Below are positions 47,101 through 54,683 of a DNA stretch of 64,000 nucleotides, one piece after another. Position 1 is the first letter of the stretch. Each line of letters opens with the position of its first letter. The stretch spans positions 89,143 to 153,142 of the forward strand of contig JAAVEB010000014.1 of assembly GCA_014801525.1 (NCBI GenBank), read 5' to 3'. Made by a program: the position numbers and the translations under genes. This DNA comes from Bacteroides sp. GTDB lineage: Bacteria > Bacteroidota > Bacteroidia > Bacteroidales > Muribaculaceae. The notes under the pieces were generated by a model that ran no database searches, was not told where the DNA came from, and saw nothing but the letters and a program-made list of their open reading frames with translations.

Positions 47101-47163
47101 CCGGGCACGGCTCATTTCATTCACCGTACCCGGCTATCCATAGGGCAAGCCTTTGCAGGCTTG
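47101..47163 (-). repeat. Two-hairpin repeat element, copy B (inverted)
   Basis: Read on the minus strand it has AAGCCTGCAAAGGCTT, then GGATAGCCGGGTA as in copy A, then a second hairpin with arms at 47133-47124 and 47110-47101. In the second stem the GAG/CTC of copy A is replaced by CGG/CCG, so pairing is kept although bases differ. Confidence 0.7.
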
Positions 47164-47207
47164 ATTTGGATGAATATTCATTCCGTGTTGCGGATACGTC
47201 GGGGTTG

Positions 47208-47246
47208 TGTCGCCGTAGGCGGCATTCATGTTAGCCCACCGGGGCG
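47208..47246 (-). repeat. Second repeat module, inverted copy
   Basis: On the minus strand it contains CGCCCCGG (47246-47239) and AATGCCGCCTACGGCGACA (47226-47208). The latter matches 18 of 19 bases with 47432-47450, where a second CGCCCCGG also precedes it. Confidence 0.6.
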
Positions 47247-47384
47247 GAGATTTCGTAGAGGGCGCCGTCCCGGGGAGATTGCAAGGGAAGACCGACCGCT
47301 CCCTGTAAGGTGGCTTTATGTTGTGATTTGTGCGCGTATTCAAGTCCACCTACGGGGAACGTAGGGAGATGCCATACGGCAACT

Positions 47385-47420
47385 CCGGGGCGATGCCACC
47401 TGACGGCGACATCGCCCCGG
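47385..47420. repeat. Perfect 11-bp hairpin overlapping the second repeat module
   Basis: CCGGGGCGATG (47385-47395) and CATCGCCCCGG (47410-47420) are exact complements with a 14-base loop. The right arm supplies the CGCCCCGG of the repeat copy that follows. Confidence 0.6.
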
Positions 47421-47450
47421 ATCTACCCGTTAATGTCGCCTACGGCGACA
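47413..47450 (+). repeat. Second repeat module, direct copy
   Basis: CGCCCCGG at 47413-47420 and AATGTCGCCTACGGCGACA at 47432-47450, paired with the inverted copy at 47208-47246. It runs into a third ACATCTCCGATGT-like palindrome at 47446-47463. Confidence 0.6.
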
Positions 47451-47498
47451 ATCTCCGATGTCGTTGCCGGAGTGGGGTGCCGTCTAATCACACAACAT

Positions 47499-47518
47499 AG
47501 TGACATTGCGTGCGATGT
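47499..47518 (+). repeat. 20-base repeat, copy downstream of the leucine-rich-repeat gene
   Basis: AGTGACATTGCGTGCGATGT; 19 of 20 bases match 50007-50026 in the same orientation. The two copies flank the leucine-rich-repeat gene and its leader. Confidence 0.6.
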
Positions 47519-47674
47519 ACTCATCGCATACCTCTGTCAATTTTTATTTTGCAATGTTGACACTGTAGCACGCTATATCCCTACTTTCTTACTAAAACCG
47601 ATCTAATTGGAAGGAACTTCAAGCGGTGTTTTCAAGTCTTGATGTATACAATTATTAAAAATCTAATTGTATAT

Positions 47675-49498
47675 CTAAGGAATCACGACTTTAACCGATT
47701 TACTTCCTGATGTAACGACATAGACTCCCGATGGCAGGTTGTCAATCTCTTGGTCGTCTCCGAAATATACGCATTTACCCGTTATCGAATAAATCGCTAC
47801 TTCCTGACCGCCTTTAATAAAGATTGCTCCATTAACAACCTCTACATTTATCTCCGGCTCCTTAATCTTATCAACTTCACTGAAAGCCATCTCTTCGATA
47901 TTCTTGAAATTAAGCCATGGAGACACTTTTTCGTATTCGCTTTTGCAGCCTGATGGAATATATAGAATTGCTTCGTCAAATATCTCCTCGCTGAATAAAT
48001 TTTCACCTTCAACCGGTGTTGTCCATTGGCAATATATCGATTTAATGTGATTTGATCTTACAAATGCGAATTCGCCAATGTAAGAAACGGAACTTGGTAT
48101 AGTTATGTTTGTCATTTTAGTACACCAGCTGAACGCATGCCGGTCTATTTTAGTAACAGAATTTGGAATAAGGACGTCAGTCAACTCATAACACATACTA
48201 AATGCATGATCACCGATTTCAATCACTGAGTTGGGTATCACAATGTCTCTTAGTTCAGTGCATTGGTTGAAGGCGCTCGTCTCTATGGTGATTACTGAAT
48301 TAGGAATGGTTACGTTTGTCAGGCTCCAAGCACGGTCAAATGCATGAGGACTTACGGCAGTCATTGAATTCGGAAGAATCACATTTTTAAGTTTCGAGTC
48401 ATAGAAAGCGTCAGTTGCAATTGTTGTTACAAAATCAGGGATTGAAAATGATTCTTCCAGTTTACCGTTGGGATATTGAATCAATGTAGTTCTATCCTTG
48501 GAGTATAGGATACCGTTGTCTGAAGAATAATATAGGTTATTATTGTCTACGTTTATATTAACAAGACTATTACATAAACCGAAAGCTTGAAATTCTATGT
48601 TGGTCACAGAGGCGGGAACTGTGATTGTTTTAATTTTAGTGCTGTCTCCACTAAAAGCCAATGACGTAATATTCATTACTGAAGATGGAATTGAAAATGA
48701 TTCTTCCGGCTTTCCGTTAGGGTATTGAATCAAAGTTGTTCCATCTTTACTGTACAATACCCCGCTTTCGGAAGAATAATGTTCATTTTCGCTATCAACA
48801 TTAATGTTTGTAAGGTTTTGGCAGCCCGAAAATGCTCCCTCTCCGATTGATGTTACTGAATTGGAGATAGTTATATTTGTAAGGTTTAAACAGTTATAAA
48901 ATGCTTGTTCTCCGATAGATGTTACCGAATTTGGAATAGATATGTTTGTAAGGCTCCAACAGTTATAAAATGCTTGTTCTCCGATAGATGTTACCGAATT
49001 AGGTATGGCTATATTGGTAAGACTTACACATCCATAAAGCATGTATTTTCCTATTGATGTTATTGAACTTGGAAGAATGATGTCTTGTAATGAAAAACAA
49101 GAGGCAAATGCGTCCCCGATTTCGGTTACTGAATTCGGTATGGTGAGATATAGTATTCCTGAAAACCAAAATGCTCTGTCGTTAATTGATGTTATTGTAT
49201 TTGGTAAAGTAACTGATATCAAGTCTTTACAATAATGAAATGCATATTCGCCTAATGAAATTACGGTGTATCTTGTGTCGTTATGAGTTATTGTTTCCGG
49301 TATTTCTAAAACTCCGGTTGCATATTCATAACAGGCAAGGGGATTTAGATATTCCAAATACGTTACTTCAACAGTTTTATTTTCTTCCGACAATACGTTA
49401 TAACACAACCCGTCGACAATAAAATCGTAGGCGTCGGCATGGAAAGAAGCTGTCAGTAATATAACCAACAATAGGATTTTCTGATAAATAGGTCTCAT
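47675..49498 (-). CDS. BspA-type leucine-rich-repeat surface protein with type IX-like C-terminal tail
   Basis: A 607-residue secreted protein with a signal peptide (about residues 1-23) and many LRR_5/BspA-type repeats of 23 residues, such as ITSIGEQAFYNCWSLTNISI. Two longer inserts share YSKDGTTLIQYPNGK. BspA-like proteins bind host matrix proteins or other bacteria. The last 50 residues (VAIYSITGKCVYFG, LPSGVYVV, KSVKVVIP) match the Por_Secre_tail-type sorting signal. The gene is clearly more AT-rich than its neighbours, which suggests different ancestry or relaxed selection. Adjacent repeat units share a 42-base identical stretch. A leader of several hundred bases with strong hairpins precedes it. 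Confidence 0.9.
   Translation of the reverse strand: MRPIYQKILLLVILLTASFHADAYDFIVDGLCYNVLSEENKTVEVTYLEYLNPLACYEYATGVLEIPETITHNDTRYTVISLGEYAFHYCKDLISVTLPNTITSINDRAFWFSGILYLTIPNSVTEIGDAFASCFSLQDIILPSSITSIGKYMLYGCVSLTNIAIPNSVTSIGEQAFYNCWSLTNISIPNSVTSIGEQAFYNCLNLTNITISNSVTSIGEGAFSGCQNLTNINVDSENEHYSSESGVLYSKDGTTLIQYPNGKPEESFSIPSSVMNITSLAFSGDSTKIKTITVPASVTNIEFQAFGLCNSLVNINVDNNNLYYSSDNGILYSKDRTTLIQYPNGKLEESFSIPDFVTTIATDAFYDSKLKNVILPNSMTAVSPHAFDRAWSLTNVTIPNSVITIETSAFNQCTELRDIVIPNSVIEIGDHAFSMCYELTDVLIPNSVTKIDRHAFSWCTKMTNITIPSSVSYIGEFAFVRSNHIKSIYCQWTTPVEGENLFSEEIFDEAILYIPSGCKSEYEKVSPWLNFKNIEEMAFSEVDKIKEPEINVEVVNGAIFIKGGQEVAIYSITGKCVYFGDDQEIDNLPSGVYVVTSGSKSVKVVIP
48890..49000 (-). repeat. Near-identical tandem repeat units inside the leucine-rich-repeat gene
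   Basis: The 42 bases at 48890-48931 recur exactly at 48959-49000, a period of 69 bases or one 23-residue repeat. Other units in the gene are far more diverged, so this pair looks like a recent duplication or gene-conversion event. Confidence 0.75.
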
Positions 49499-49552
49499 TT
49501 TTGTTTTTTTTGCGCTTCGGGACCTTCTCGTTAGCAGTTAGTGTAATTGCAC

Positions 49553-49650
49553 AAAAAAAGCGTAAGGTCAGTACCCGTTGCTCGTCCCACAACTTGAGGC
49601 TCTGGTTTGCCCATCTCAGTTGAACGAGCAACGATGCAGAGGCCTCACGC
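49553..49650 (-). terminator. Large U-tract hairpin in the leader of the leucine-rich-repeat gene
   Basis: On the minus strand GCGTGAGG (49650-49643) pairs with CCTTACGC (49567-49560) with one G-U pair, CGTTGCTCGT (49633-49624) pairs perfectly with 49585-49576, and CAACTGAG (49622-49615) pairs with 49598-49590 with one bulge. Seven U residues follow. It lies 55 bases before the start codon, so it would stop transcription ahead of the gene. Confidence 0.65.
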
Positions 49651-49872
49651 TGAATATGAATACATGACAACAATGGCAATGCTTATTCACATTGTCAATT
49701 TGCAGAATATACATATCCGCTAAAGGCATCTACCGCTGCTGCATTCTTGACTGAGATTAGAAATTTACCAGATTTCAAGTTGTCAAGAAAGAGCGTTGAG
49801 TAAACGCTTTTCAATCATAGTTTTATTCCCATACCCACATTTGCCCTTAATAGGGCCTCTGCAATACGGTCA
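49553..49872 (-). ncRNA. Candidate structured RNA or leader of the leucine-rich-repeat gene
   Basis: From a TAATTTTGC box at 49887-49879 the minus strand would carry about 320 bases before a U tract at 49559-49553. Reading 5' to 3' the visible stems are AGGGC/GCCCT near 49850, AGCGTT/AACGCT (49808-49792), TTCTTGAC/GTCAAGAA with an inner GAAAT/ATTTC, TGACA/TGTCA, and the large final hairpin. A series of stems ending in a terminator suggests a stable RNA or an attenuated leader. No known RNA family was recognised. Confidence 0.4.
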
Positions 49873-49878
49873 TTAATT

Positions 49879-49887
49879 GCAAAATTA
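49879..49887 (-). promoter_or_regulatory. -7 promoter box for the structured leader/leucine-rich-repeat gene
   Basis: The minus strand reads TAATTTTGC. No TTTG was seen at the expected distance upstream. If used, the leader before the ATG at 49498 is about 375 bases. Confidence 0.42.
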
Positions 49888-50006
49888 CATAAATTTTATA
49901 AACCCCACACTTTTTACACAATAATTCCTCTCCGAAATATCAGGTCACTCTTTTTTGAGAGAATCCTCTCCCGGAATCTATCCCCCTCCAAATCCAAATA
50001 GAAAGT

Positions 50007-50026
50007 AGTGGCATTGCGTGCGATGT
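50007..50026 (+). repeat. 20-base repeat, copy upstream of the leucine-rich-repeat gene
   Basis: AGTGGCATTGCGTGCGATGT, differing from 47499-47518 at one base. Confidence 0.6.
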
Positions 50027-50098
50027 CGTAGGGAGGAAGGGGTTCGTGTTGGGACAAACGGGATTGTTGAACAAATTTCGGCAATCGAAGAACCCATG

Positions 50099-50158
50099 CC
50101 GCTGTTATCACGTTAAATTAATATAACGGCGGGTTCCGGCGTCGGGACCCCGATAACA
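50099..50158 (+). promoter_or_regulatory. Overlapping hairpins before the AspT-type transporter gene
   Basis: CCGCTGTTAT (50099-50108) can pair with ATAACGGCGG (50123-50132), with one G-U pair. Part of the same segment, TGTTATC (50103-50109), can instead pair with GATAACA (50152-50158) next to the start codon. The two structures exclude each other, which could allow regulation of translation. No promoter box was found. Confidence 0.3.
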
Positions 50159-50168
50159 AGTGGAGGGA

Positions 50169-51872
50169 ATGGTAGATTATATTGTAGGTATATTGAGGGA
50201 ATATCCGGCGGTGGCGCTTTTTCTTACCGTCGGCGCAGGCTTCTTCTTGGGCAAGTTGAGATATAAGAGCTTCACACTCGGGAGCGTTACGGCTGTCTTG
50301 CTTGTGGGGGTACTTGTGGGTCAGTTGAGAATTCCCATGTCGGGACCGCTTAAAACAGTGTTTTTCATGATGTTCCTGTTTGCCGTGGGCTATAGTGTGG
50401 GTCCACAGTTTTTCAAGTCGTTGAAAGGCTCGGGACTGAAGCAGGCGCTGTTTGCGGTTTTGATGAGCGGCTGTTGTTTCGCCGTTACGCTTGCCATCTC
50501 CTATATAATGGCTTATTCATCGGGCGAGGCGACCGGGCTTTTCTCAGGTTCCCAAACCTGCTCGGCTGTTCTTGGTCTCGGAAGCGAGGCAATCTCCAAG
50601 CTTCCGCTGCCTGAAGTGGTGAAACAGCGTGAGCTCAACATGATACCGCTGTGCTATGCGGTGACATATATATTCGGCACTTTCGGCACGGTGGTGATAC
50701 TCGGCACTTTCGGTCCCAGGCTTCTCGGGGGACTGGATAAAGTGAAGCACGCGGCTAAGATTCTGGAGAAGCAGATGAACGACACGGCGTGGGAAAACGA
50801 CCCCGCCAATATCACCGCCCTCCGCCCTGTCACTTACAGGGCATATCGGGTGGAGAATGATTTTTTCCGTCCGGGCAAGCCTGTTCATGAAATCGAGGCA
50901 TATCTTGCCAACGCCGGCGTTCCTGTGTTTGTCGATCGAGTGAGAAGCCGAGGCAAGATATATAACGCGCTGCCGCATAGAGTAGTGAATATAGGCGATG
51001 TAATAGTGTTGTGCGGGCGCAGGGAATTTATCGTTAATGACGGCGGATTGATAGGTCCGGAGGTTGCCGACGCCAAGCTGCTGAATTATCCGGTGAAGCG
51101 CGTGCCGGTGCTGGTGAGCAAGGAGGAGGTGATCGGGATGAGGCTTTCTCAACTGTTTGAGATGAAGTATATGCACGCTGTCAACATAAGAAACATCAGG
51201 CGCGACGGCAAGGACGTGAATCCTGTCGACGACCCTGTGCTGATGAAGGGCGACGTGGTGACGCTTGTCGGCTCGCAGACGGCGCTGAACAATGCGTCGT
51301 CCCACATAGGGCACATGGACACCCCTACCGTTGCAAGCGACTTGATGTTTGTGGGGCTCGCCATATTCGTAGGGGGAGTGTTCGGAGCCATGACATGGAT
51401 GATAGGCAGCATTCCGTTGAGTTTCGGAACCAGCGGAGGCTCGCTGATAGCGGGCTTGGTGTTTGGCTGGCTCAGGTCGAAACGCCCCACCTACGGACAT
51501 ATTCCCGACTCGGCTATATGGCTCATGAATAACTTGGGGCTCAACGTGTTTGTTGCTATTATCGGTATAGAGGCGGGACCTACATTTGTCGACGGCATAA
51601 AGGCTGTGGGACCGATGATTTTCGTAGCCGGCATGGTTGCTACGACGCTTCCGGTGCTTTTCGGGCTGTGGCTTGGCAAGAGAGTGTTCAAGTTCAATCC
51701 GGCGATAACGCTAGGATGCTGCGCCGGAGCGCGAACGAGCACGGCTTCTTTAGGAGCGGTGCAGAATGCTCTTGGGAGCACCGTTCCGGCTATAGGCTAC
51801 ACGGTGACTTATGCCGTGAGCAATCTGATGCTTGTGGTGTGGGGAGTGGCTTTAGTGACGATTTTAACATAG
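50169..51872 (+). CDS. AspT/YidE/YbjL-type transporter with central RCK_C domains
   Basis: A membrane transporter of about 567 residues. Hydrophobic helices at residues 1-190 and 385-567 form two Asp-Al_Ex-type halves. Between them lie two RCK_C (TrkA-C)-like domains, seen as ENDFFRPGKPVHEIEAYL, NIGDVIVLCGRREF, and MKGDVVTLVGSQTAL. Family members include the aspartate:alanine exchanger AspT and the YidE and YbjL proteins, so it probably exchanges a carboxylate or amino acid. The ATG at 50169 is preferred; a GTG at 50160 would add three residues. Confidence 0.85.
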   Translation: MVDYIVGILREYPAVALFLTVGAGFFLGKLRYKSFTLGSVTAVLLVGVLVGQLRIPMSGPLKTVFFMMFLFAVGYSVGPQFFKSLKGSGLKQALFAVLMSGCCFAVTLAISYIMAYSSGEATGLFSGSQTCSAVLGLGSEAISKLPLPEVVKQRELNMIPLCYAVTYIFGTFGTVVILGTFGPRLLGGLDKVKHAAKILEKQMNDTAWENDPANITALRPVTYRAYRVENDFFRPGKPVHEIEAYLANAGVPVFVDRVRSRGKIYNALPHRVVNIGDVIVLCGRREFIVNDGGLIGPEVADAKLLNYPVKRVPVLVSKEEVIGMRLSQLFEMKYMHAVNIRNIRRDGKDVNPVDDPVLMKGDVVTLVGSQTALNNASSHIGHMDTPTVASDLMFVGLAIFVGGVFGAMTWMIGSIPLSFGTSGGSLIAGLVFGWLRSKRPTYGHIPDSAIWLMNNLGLNVFVAIIGIEAGPTFVDGIKAVGPMIFVAGMVATTLPVLFGLWLGKRVFKFNPAITLGCCAGARTSTASLGAVQNALGSTVPAIGYTVTYAVSNLMLVVWGVALVTILT

Positions 51873-51887
51873 GGGCGTAATCTGATT

Positions 51888-51919
51888 TTTGCGATTACGT
51901 GGAAATGTTGTATTTTTGC
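51888..51919 (+). promoter_or_regulatory. phoH promoter (TTTG-N19-TATTTTTGC)
   Basis: TTTG at 51888-51891 and TATTTTTGC at 51911-51919 have a 19-base spacing. The predicted transcription start near 51926 lies downstream of an in-frame upstream start at 51889, which rules that start out and supports the ATG at 51937. Confidence 0.75.
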
Positions 51920-51936
51920 ATTCAACTCAATTGCTG

Positions 51937-52920
51937 ATGATAGAAAGAATAATTATCATAGAAAATGTGGACCCCGTGAGTTTCTACGGAGTCAATAACT
52001 GCAATATGCAGCTTATACGCAATCTCTTCCCGAAGCTGCGTATGGCGGCGCGCGGTCAAATCATAAAGGTGATCGGCGACCAGGAAGAGACTGCCCTGTT
52101 TGAAAAGAAAATCAAGGAACTGGAGGAGTATTGCTCCAAATACAATAAGCTCACCGAGGATGTGATTCTCGACATCGTAAAGGGGAAGGCGCCCAAGGAG
52201 ATGCCCAAAGACAGCGTGATTATCTATGGCGTGAACGGCAAGCCTATCTCGGCGCGGTCGGCAAATCAGCAGCTCCTGGTCGACTCGGTGACTAAAAATG
52301 ACCTCACTTTCGCTCTCGGTCCTGCCGGAACCGGAAAAACGTATATAGCGATTGCTCTGGCTGTAAGGGCGTTGAAAAATCGTGAAGTCAGGAAAATAAT
52401 CCTTTCGCGCCCTGCCGTCGAGGCGGGCGAAAAGCTCGGTTTCCTGCCGGGCGACATGAAGGACAAGATCGACCCCTATCTGCAACCGCTTTATGACGCG
52501 CTTGAGGACATGGTGCCGGCGGTGAAGCTGAAAGAGTATATGGAAACCAACGTGATTCAGATAGCGCCGCTCGCTTTCATGCGCGGACGAACTCTGAACG
52601 ACGCCGTTATTGTGCTTGACGAGGCGCAAAACACCACCACCCATCAAATCAAGATGTTCCTCACCCGTCTCGGCATGAACGCCAAGATGATTATCACGGG
52701 CGATATCACCCAGATTGACCTTCCGCGCAGCACCGTGTCGGGGCTTGTGCAGGCATTGAAGGTGCTCAAGGATGTGCCCGGAGTGGGAATGGTGGAATTT
52801 GGCAAGAAGGACATCGTGCGCCATCAGCTCGTGCAGCGCATAGTGGAGGCTTACCAGCAGTGGGATGACCGGCATAAATTGACAGAAAACCAAAATAACA
52901 AGAATAACGAGAATGATTAA
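51937..52920 (+). CDS. PhoH-family ATPase
   Basis: A 327-residue PhoH-like protein, a cytoplasmic P-loop ATPase linked in many bacteria to RNA metabolism (often beside ybeY). Walker A is [12 protein letters not shown] and Walker B is [12 protein letters not shown], with the conserved [17 protein letters not shown] between them and [10 protein letters not shown] after. The start at 51937 (MIERIIII) is chosen because a complete promoter sits immediately upstream. Its end overlaps purC by eight bases, which implies coupling with the purine gene. Confidence 0.9.
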   Translation: MIERIIIIENVDPVSFYGVNNCNMQLIRNLFPKLRMAARGQIIKVIGDQEETALFEKKIKELEEYCSKYNKLTEDVILDIVKGKAPKEMPKDSVIIYGVNGKPISARSANQQLLVDSVTKNDLTFALGPAGTGKTYIAIALAVRALKNREVRKIILSRPAVEAGEKLGFLPGDMKDKIDPYLQPLYDALEDMVPAVKLKEYMETNVIQIAPLAFMRGRTLNDAVIVLDEAQNTTTHQIKMFLTRLGMNAKMIITGDITQIDLPRSTVSGLVQALKVLKDVPGVGMVEFGKKDIVRHQLVQRIVEAYQQWDDRHKLTENQNNKNNEND

Positions 52921-53860
52921 AACTCTGACAAAAACCGATTTTAATTTTCCGGGACAGAAAAGTGTATATCACGGAAAAGTGCGTGACGTTTATGACATAA
53001 ACGATGATCTTATGGTGATGGTCGCTACTGACCGTATATCGGCATTTGACGTGATATTGCCCAAGGGCATACCCTACAAGGGACAGGTGCTGAACCAGAT
53101 TGCCGCAAAGTTCCTCGACGCTACCGCCGACATCGTTCCCAACTGGAAGCTCGCCACTCCCGACCCGATGGTGACCGTGGGATTGAAATGCGAAGGATTC
53201 CGCGTGGAGATGATCATACGCGGATACCTCACCGGAAGCGCATGGCGTGACTATCAGAACGGTGTGCGTGAGATATGCGGAGTCAAGCTCCCCGAGGGGA
53301 TGAAGGAGAACGAGCGTTTCCCCGAGCCGATCATCACTCCTACCACCAAGGCTGAGGCAGGACATGACGAGAATATCTCGCGTGAAGAGATTATAGCACA
53401 GGGCATTGTGGACAAAGACGACTATGAGACCATGGAGCGTTACACCCGCATGCTGTTTAAGCGCGGTTCGGAGATTGCCGCCGAGAAGGGACTCATTCTT
53501 GTTGACACCAAGTATGAGTTTGGAAAACGTGACGGAAAGGTCTATCTCATTGACGAAATCCACACTCCCGACTCGTCGCGCTATTTCTATGCCGACGGAT
53601 ATGAGGAGCGTTTCGCTAAGGGTGAGCCCCAGCGTCAGTTGTCGAAGGAATTTGTGCGTCAGTGGCTTATCGAACATGATTTCATGGGAAAAGCCGGTCA
53701 GACTGTTCCTGAAATGACCGATGAATTCTGTGAGTCAGTGAGCGAGCGCTATATTGAGCTTTACGAGCATATCACCGGCGAGAAGTTTGTGAGAGGCGAT
53801 GAAAGCAATCTCGCTGAGCGCATCGAGGACAACGTGACACGCTATCTTGAATCACGCTGA
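52913..53860 (+). CDS. purC: Phosphoribosylaminoimidazole-succinocarboxamide synthase
   Basis: A 315-residue SAICAR synthetase, step eight of purine synthesis, joining aspartate to CAIR with ATP. The N-terminal ATP-binding part has [30 protein letters not shown]. The middle has [13 protein letters not shown]-type sequence ([15 protein letters not shown]), and [12 protein letters not shown] with the following [12 protein letters not shown] completes the signature. It is longer than the Escherichia coli enzyme (237 residues), as is usual for Bacteroidetes and fungi. It overlaps phoH by eight bases, and its last base is the first base of the ubiE/menG ATG. Confidence 0.95.
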   Translation: MIKTLTKTDFNFPGQKSVYHGKVRDVYDINDDLMVMVATDRISAFDVILPKGIPYKGQVLNQIAAKFLDATADIVPNWKLATPDPMVTVGLKCEGFRVEMIIRGYLTGSAWRDYQNGVREICGVKLPEGMKENERFPEPIITPTTKAEAGHDENISREEIIAQGIVDKDDYETMERYTRMLFKRGSEIAAEKGLILVDTKYEFGKRDGKVYLIDEIHTPDSSRYFYADGYEERFAKGEPQRQLSKEFVRQWLIEHDFMGKAGQTVPEMTDEFCESVSERYIELYEHITGEKFVRGDESNLAERIEDNVTRYLESR

Positions 53861-54597
53861 TGGAAGTAAAGGCCGAAAAGGTTAATCCTTACGAAGACGG
53901 CAGGCGCAAGACCGAGCAGGTCAGAGACATGTTTGACTCGATTGCTCCCGCCTATGACTTCATGAACAGGATGATGACTTTCGGCATCGATAAACTGTGG
54001 AGGCTGCGCGCGGTCAATATGCTGAAGCGCAAGCCTCCACAGCATATTTTGGATGTTGCCACCGGCACCGGCGATCTTGCTATGCTCATGTTCAAGAAGC
54101 TTCATCCCGGACGCATAACCGGCATTGATCTCAGCCCCGGCATGATTTCGATTGCCGAGAAAAAGGTTGAGGCGGCGGGACTGGAGGGCGCCATCCGTTT
54201 CATGAACGAAGATTGCCTCGACTTACCGTTTCCCCCGGAAGTGTTCGACTGCATAACGGTGGCTTACGGTGTGCGCAACTTCGAGCATCTTGACAAAGGG
54301 TATGCCGAGATGTACAGGGTGATGCAGCGCGGCGGAACTCTGTGTGTCATCGAGCTGTCAACGCCGAGGTCGCCAATAGTGAAGCCTTTCTACAATCTGT
54401 ACACGCGCCACGTCATTCCACTGGTGGGCAGGATGGTGTCACATGATGTGAGAGCCTATTCTTATTTGCCTGAAAGCATTGCGGCGGTTCCGCAGGGCGA
54501 GGATATGCTTCAGCTTATGCGCGAAGCCGGGTTCAAAAACTGCCGTTGCCGCAGACTCACTTTCGGCACATGCTCCATTTACACGGCTGAGAAATGA
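53860..54597 (+). CDS. menG: Demethylmenaquinone methyltransferase (UbiE/MenG)
   Basis: A 245-residue SAM-dependent methyltransferase performing the last step of menaquinone synthesis, in keeping with fumarate-respiring Bacteroidales. The N-terminal MFDSIAPAYDFMNRMMTFGID, the SAM-binding DVATGTGDLA, then LSPGMISIAEKK and VAYGVRNFEHLDKGYAEM are the UbiE signatures. It shares one base with purC, so phoH-purC-menG is a tightly packed operon. Confidence 0.93.
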   Translation: MEVKAEKVNPYEDGRRKTEQVRDMFDSIAPAYDFMNRMMTFGIDKLWRLRAVNMLKRKPPQHILDVATGTGDLAMLMFKKLHPGRITGIDLSPGMISIAEKKVEAAGLEGAIRFMNEDCLDLPFPPEVFDCITVAYGVRNFEHLDKGYAEMYRVMQRGGTLCVIELSTPRSPIVKPFYNLYTRHVIPLVGRMVSHDVRAYSYLPESIAAVPQGEDMLQLMREAGFKNCRCRRLTFGTCSIYTAEK

Positions 54598-54652
54598 CTT
54601 TCGGCACTTTCTAAAAAGTAATGAACGCGGTGGTGAATCGCGTTTTTTTGTT

Positions 54653-54660
54653 TATCTTTG
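54653..54660 (+). promoter_or_regulatory. -7 promoter box upstream of the DUF3078 gene
   Basis: TATCTTTG matches the -7 element and would start transcription near 54668, about 16 bases before the ATG at 54684. It lies inside a longer open frame starting at 54621, which favours the later ATG. Confidence 0.5.
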
Positions 54661-54683
54661 TGTCGGATAATAAATCAATCGCT

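Larger units (their letters stand above)
46823..47674. other. 852-base gene-poor region packed with palindromic repeats
   Basis: I see no convincing gene. The region holds two inverted copies of a two-hairpin repeat (46895-46959 and 47101-47163), two inverted copies of a second repeat module (47208-47246 and 47413-47450), an 11-bp perfect hairpin at 47385-47420, a third ACATCTCCGATGT-type palindrome and one copy of a 20-base repeat at 47499-47518. A 10-bp AT-rich perfect inverted repeat at 47645-47673 follows the leucine-rich-repeat gene directly and may end its transcript. Confidence 0.7.
49499..50168. other. 670-base intergenic region between divergent genes
   Basis: The left half appears to be a long structured leader or RNA of the leucine-rich-repeat gene (minus strand), with a U-tract hairpin at 49553-49650 and a -7 box at 49879-49887. 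The right half contains a 20-base repeat copy at 50007-50026 and overlapping hairpins just before the transporter gene. Short open frames here have no family features. Confidence 0.65.

Noticed and set aside
49914-50111. Short minus-strand open frame between the leucine-rich-repeat and transporter genes
   Set aside because: It covers the 20-base intergenic repeat and reads like translated repeat DNA; no start signals or homologous features.
45751-50168. A genomic island or prophage around the repeat-rich region
   Set aside because: No integrase, transposase, phage gene or tRNA target is present; only repeats, one lipoprotein and one surface protein were found.
50544-51500. Minus-strand open frame of 318 codons opposite the AspT-type transporter
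   Set aside because: Antisense shadow of a gene with clear transmembrane and RCK_C features; its own translation shows no family.
51922-52893. Minus-strand open frame of 323 codons opposite phoH
   Set aside because: Antisense to Walker motifs of phoH, His-rich and without promoter or domain features.
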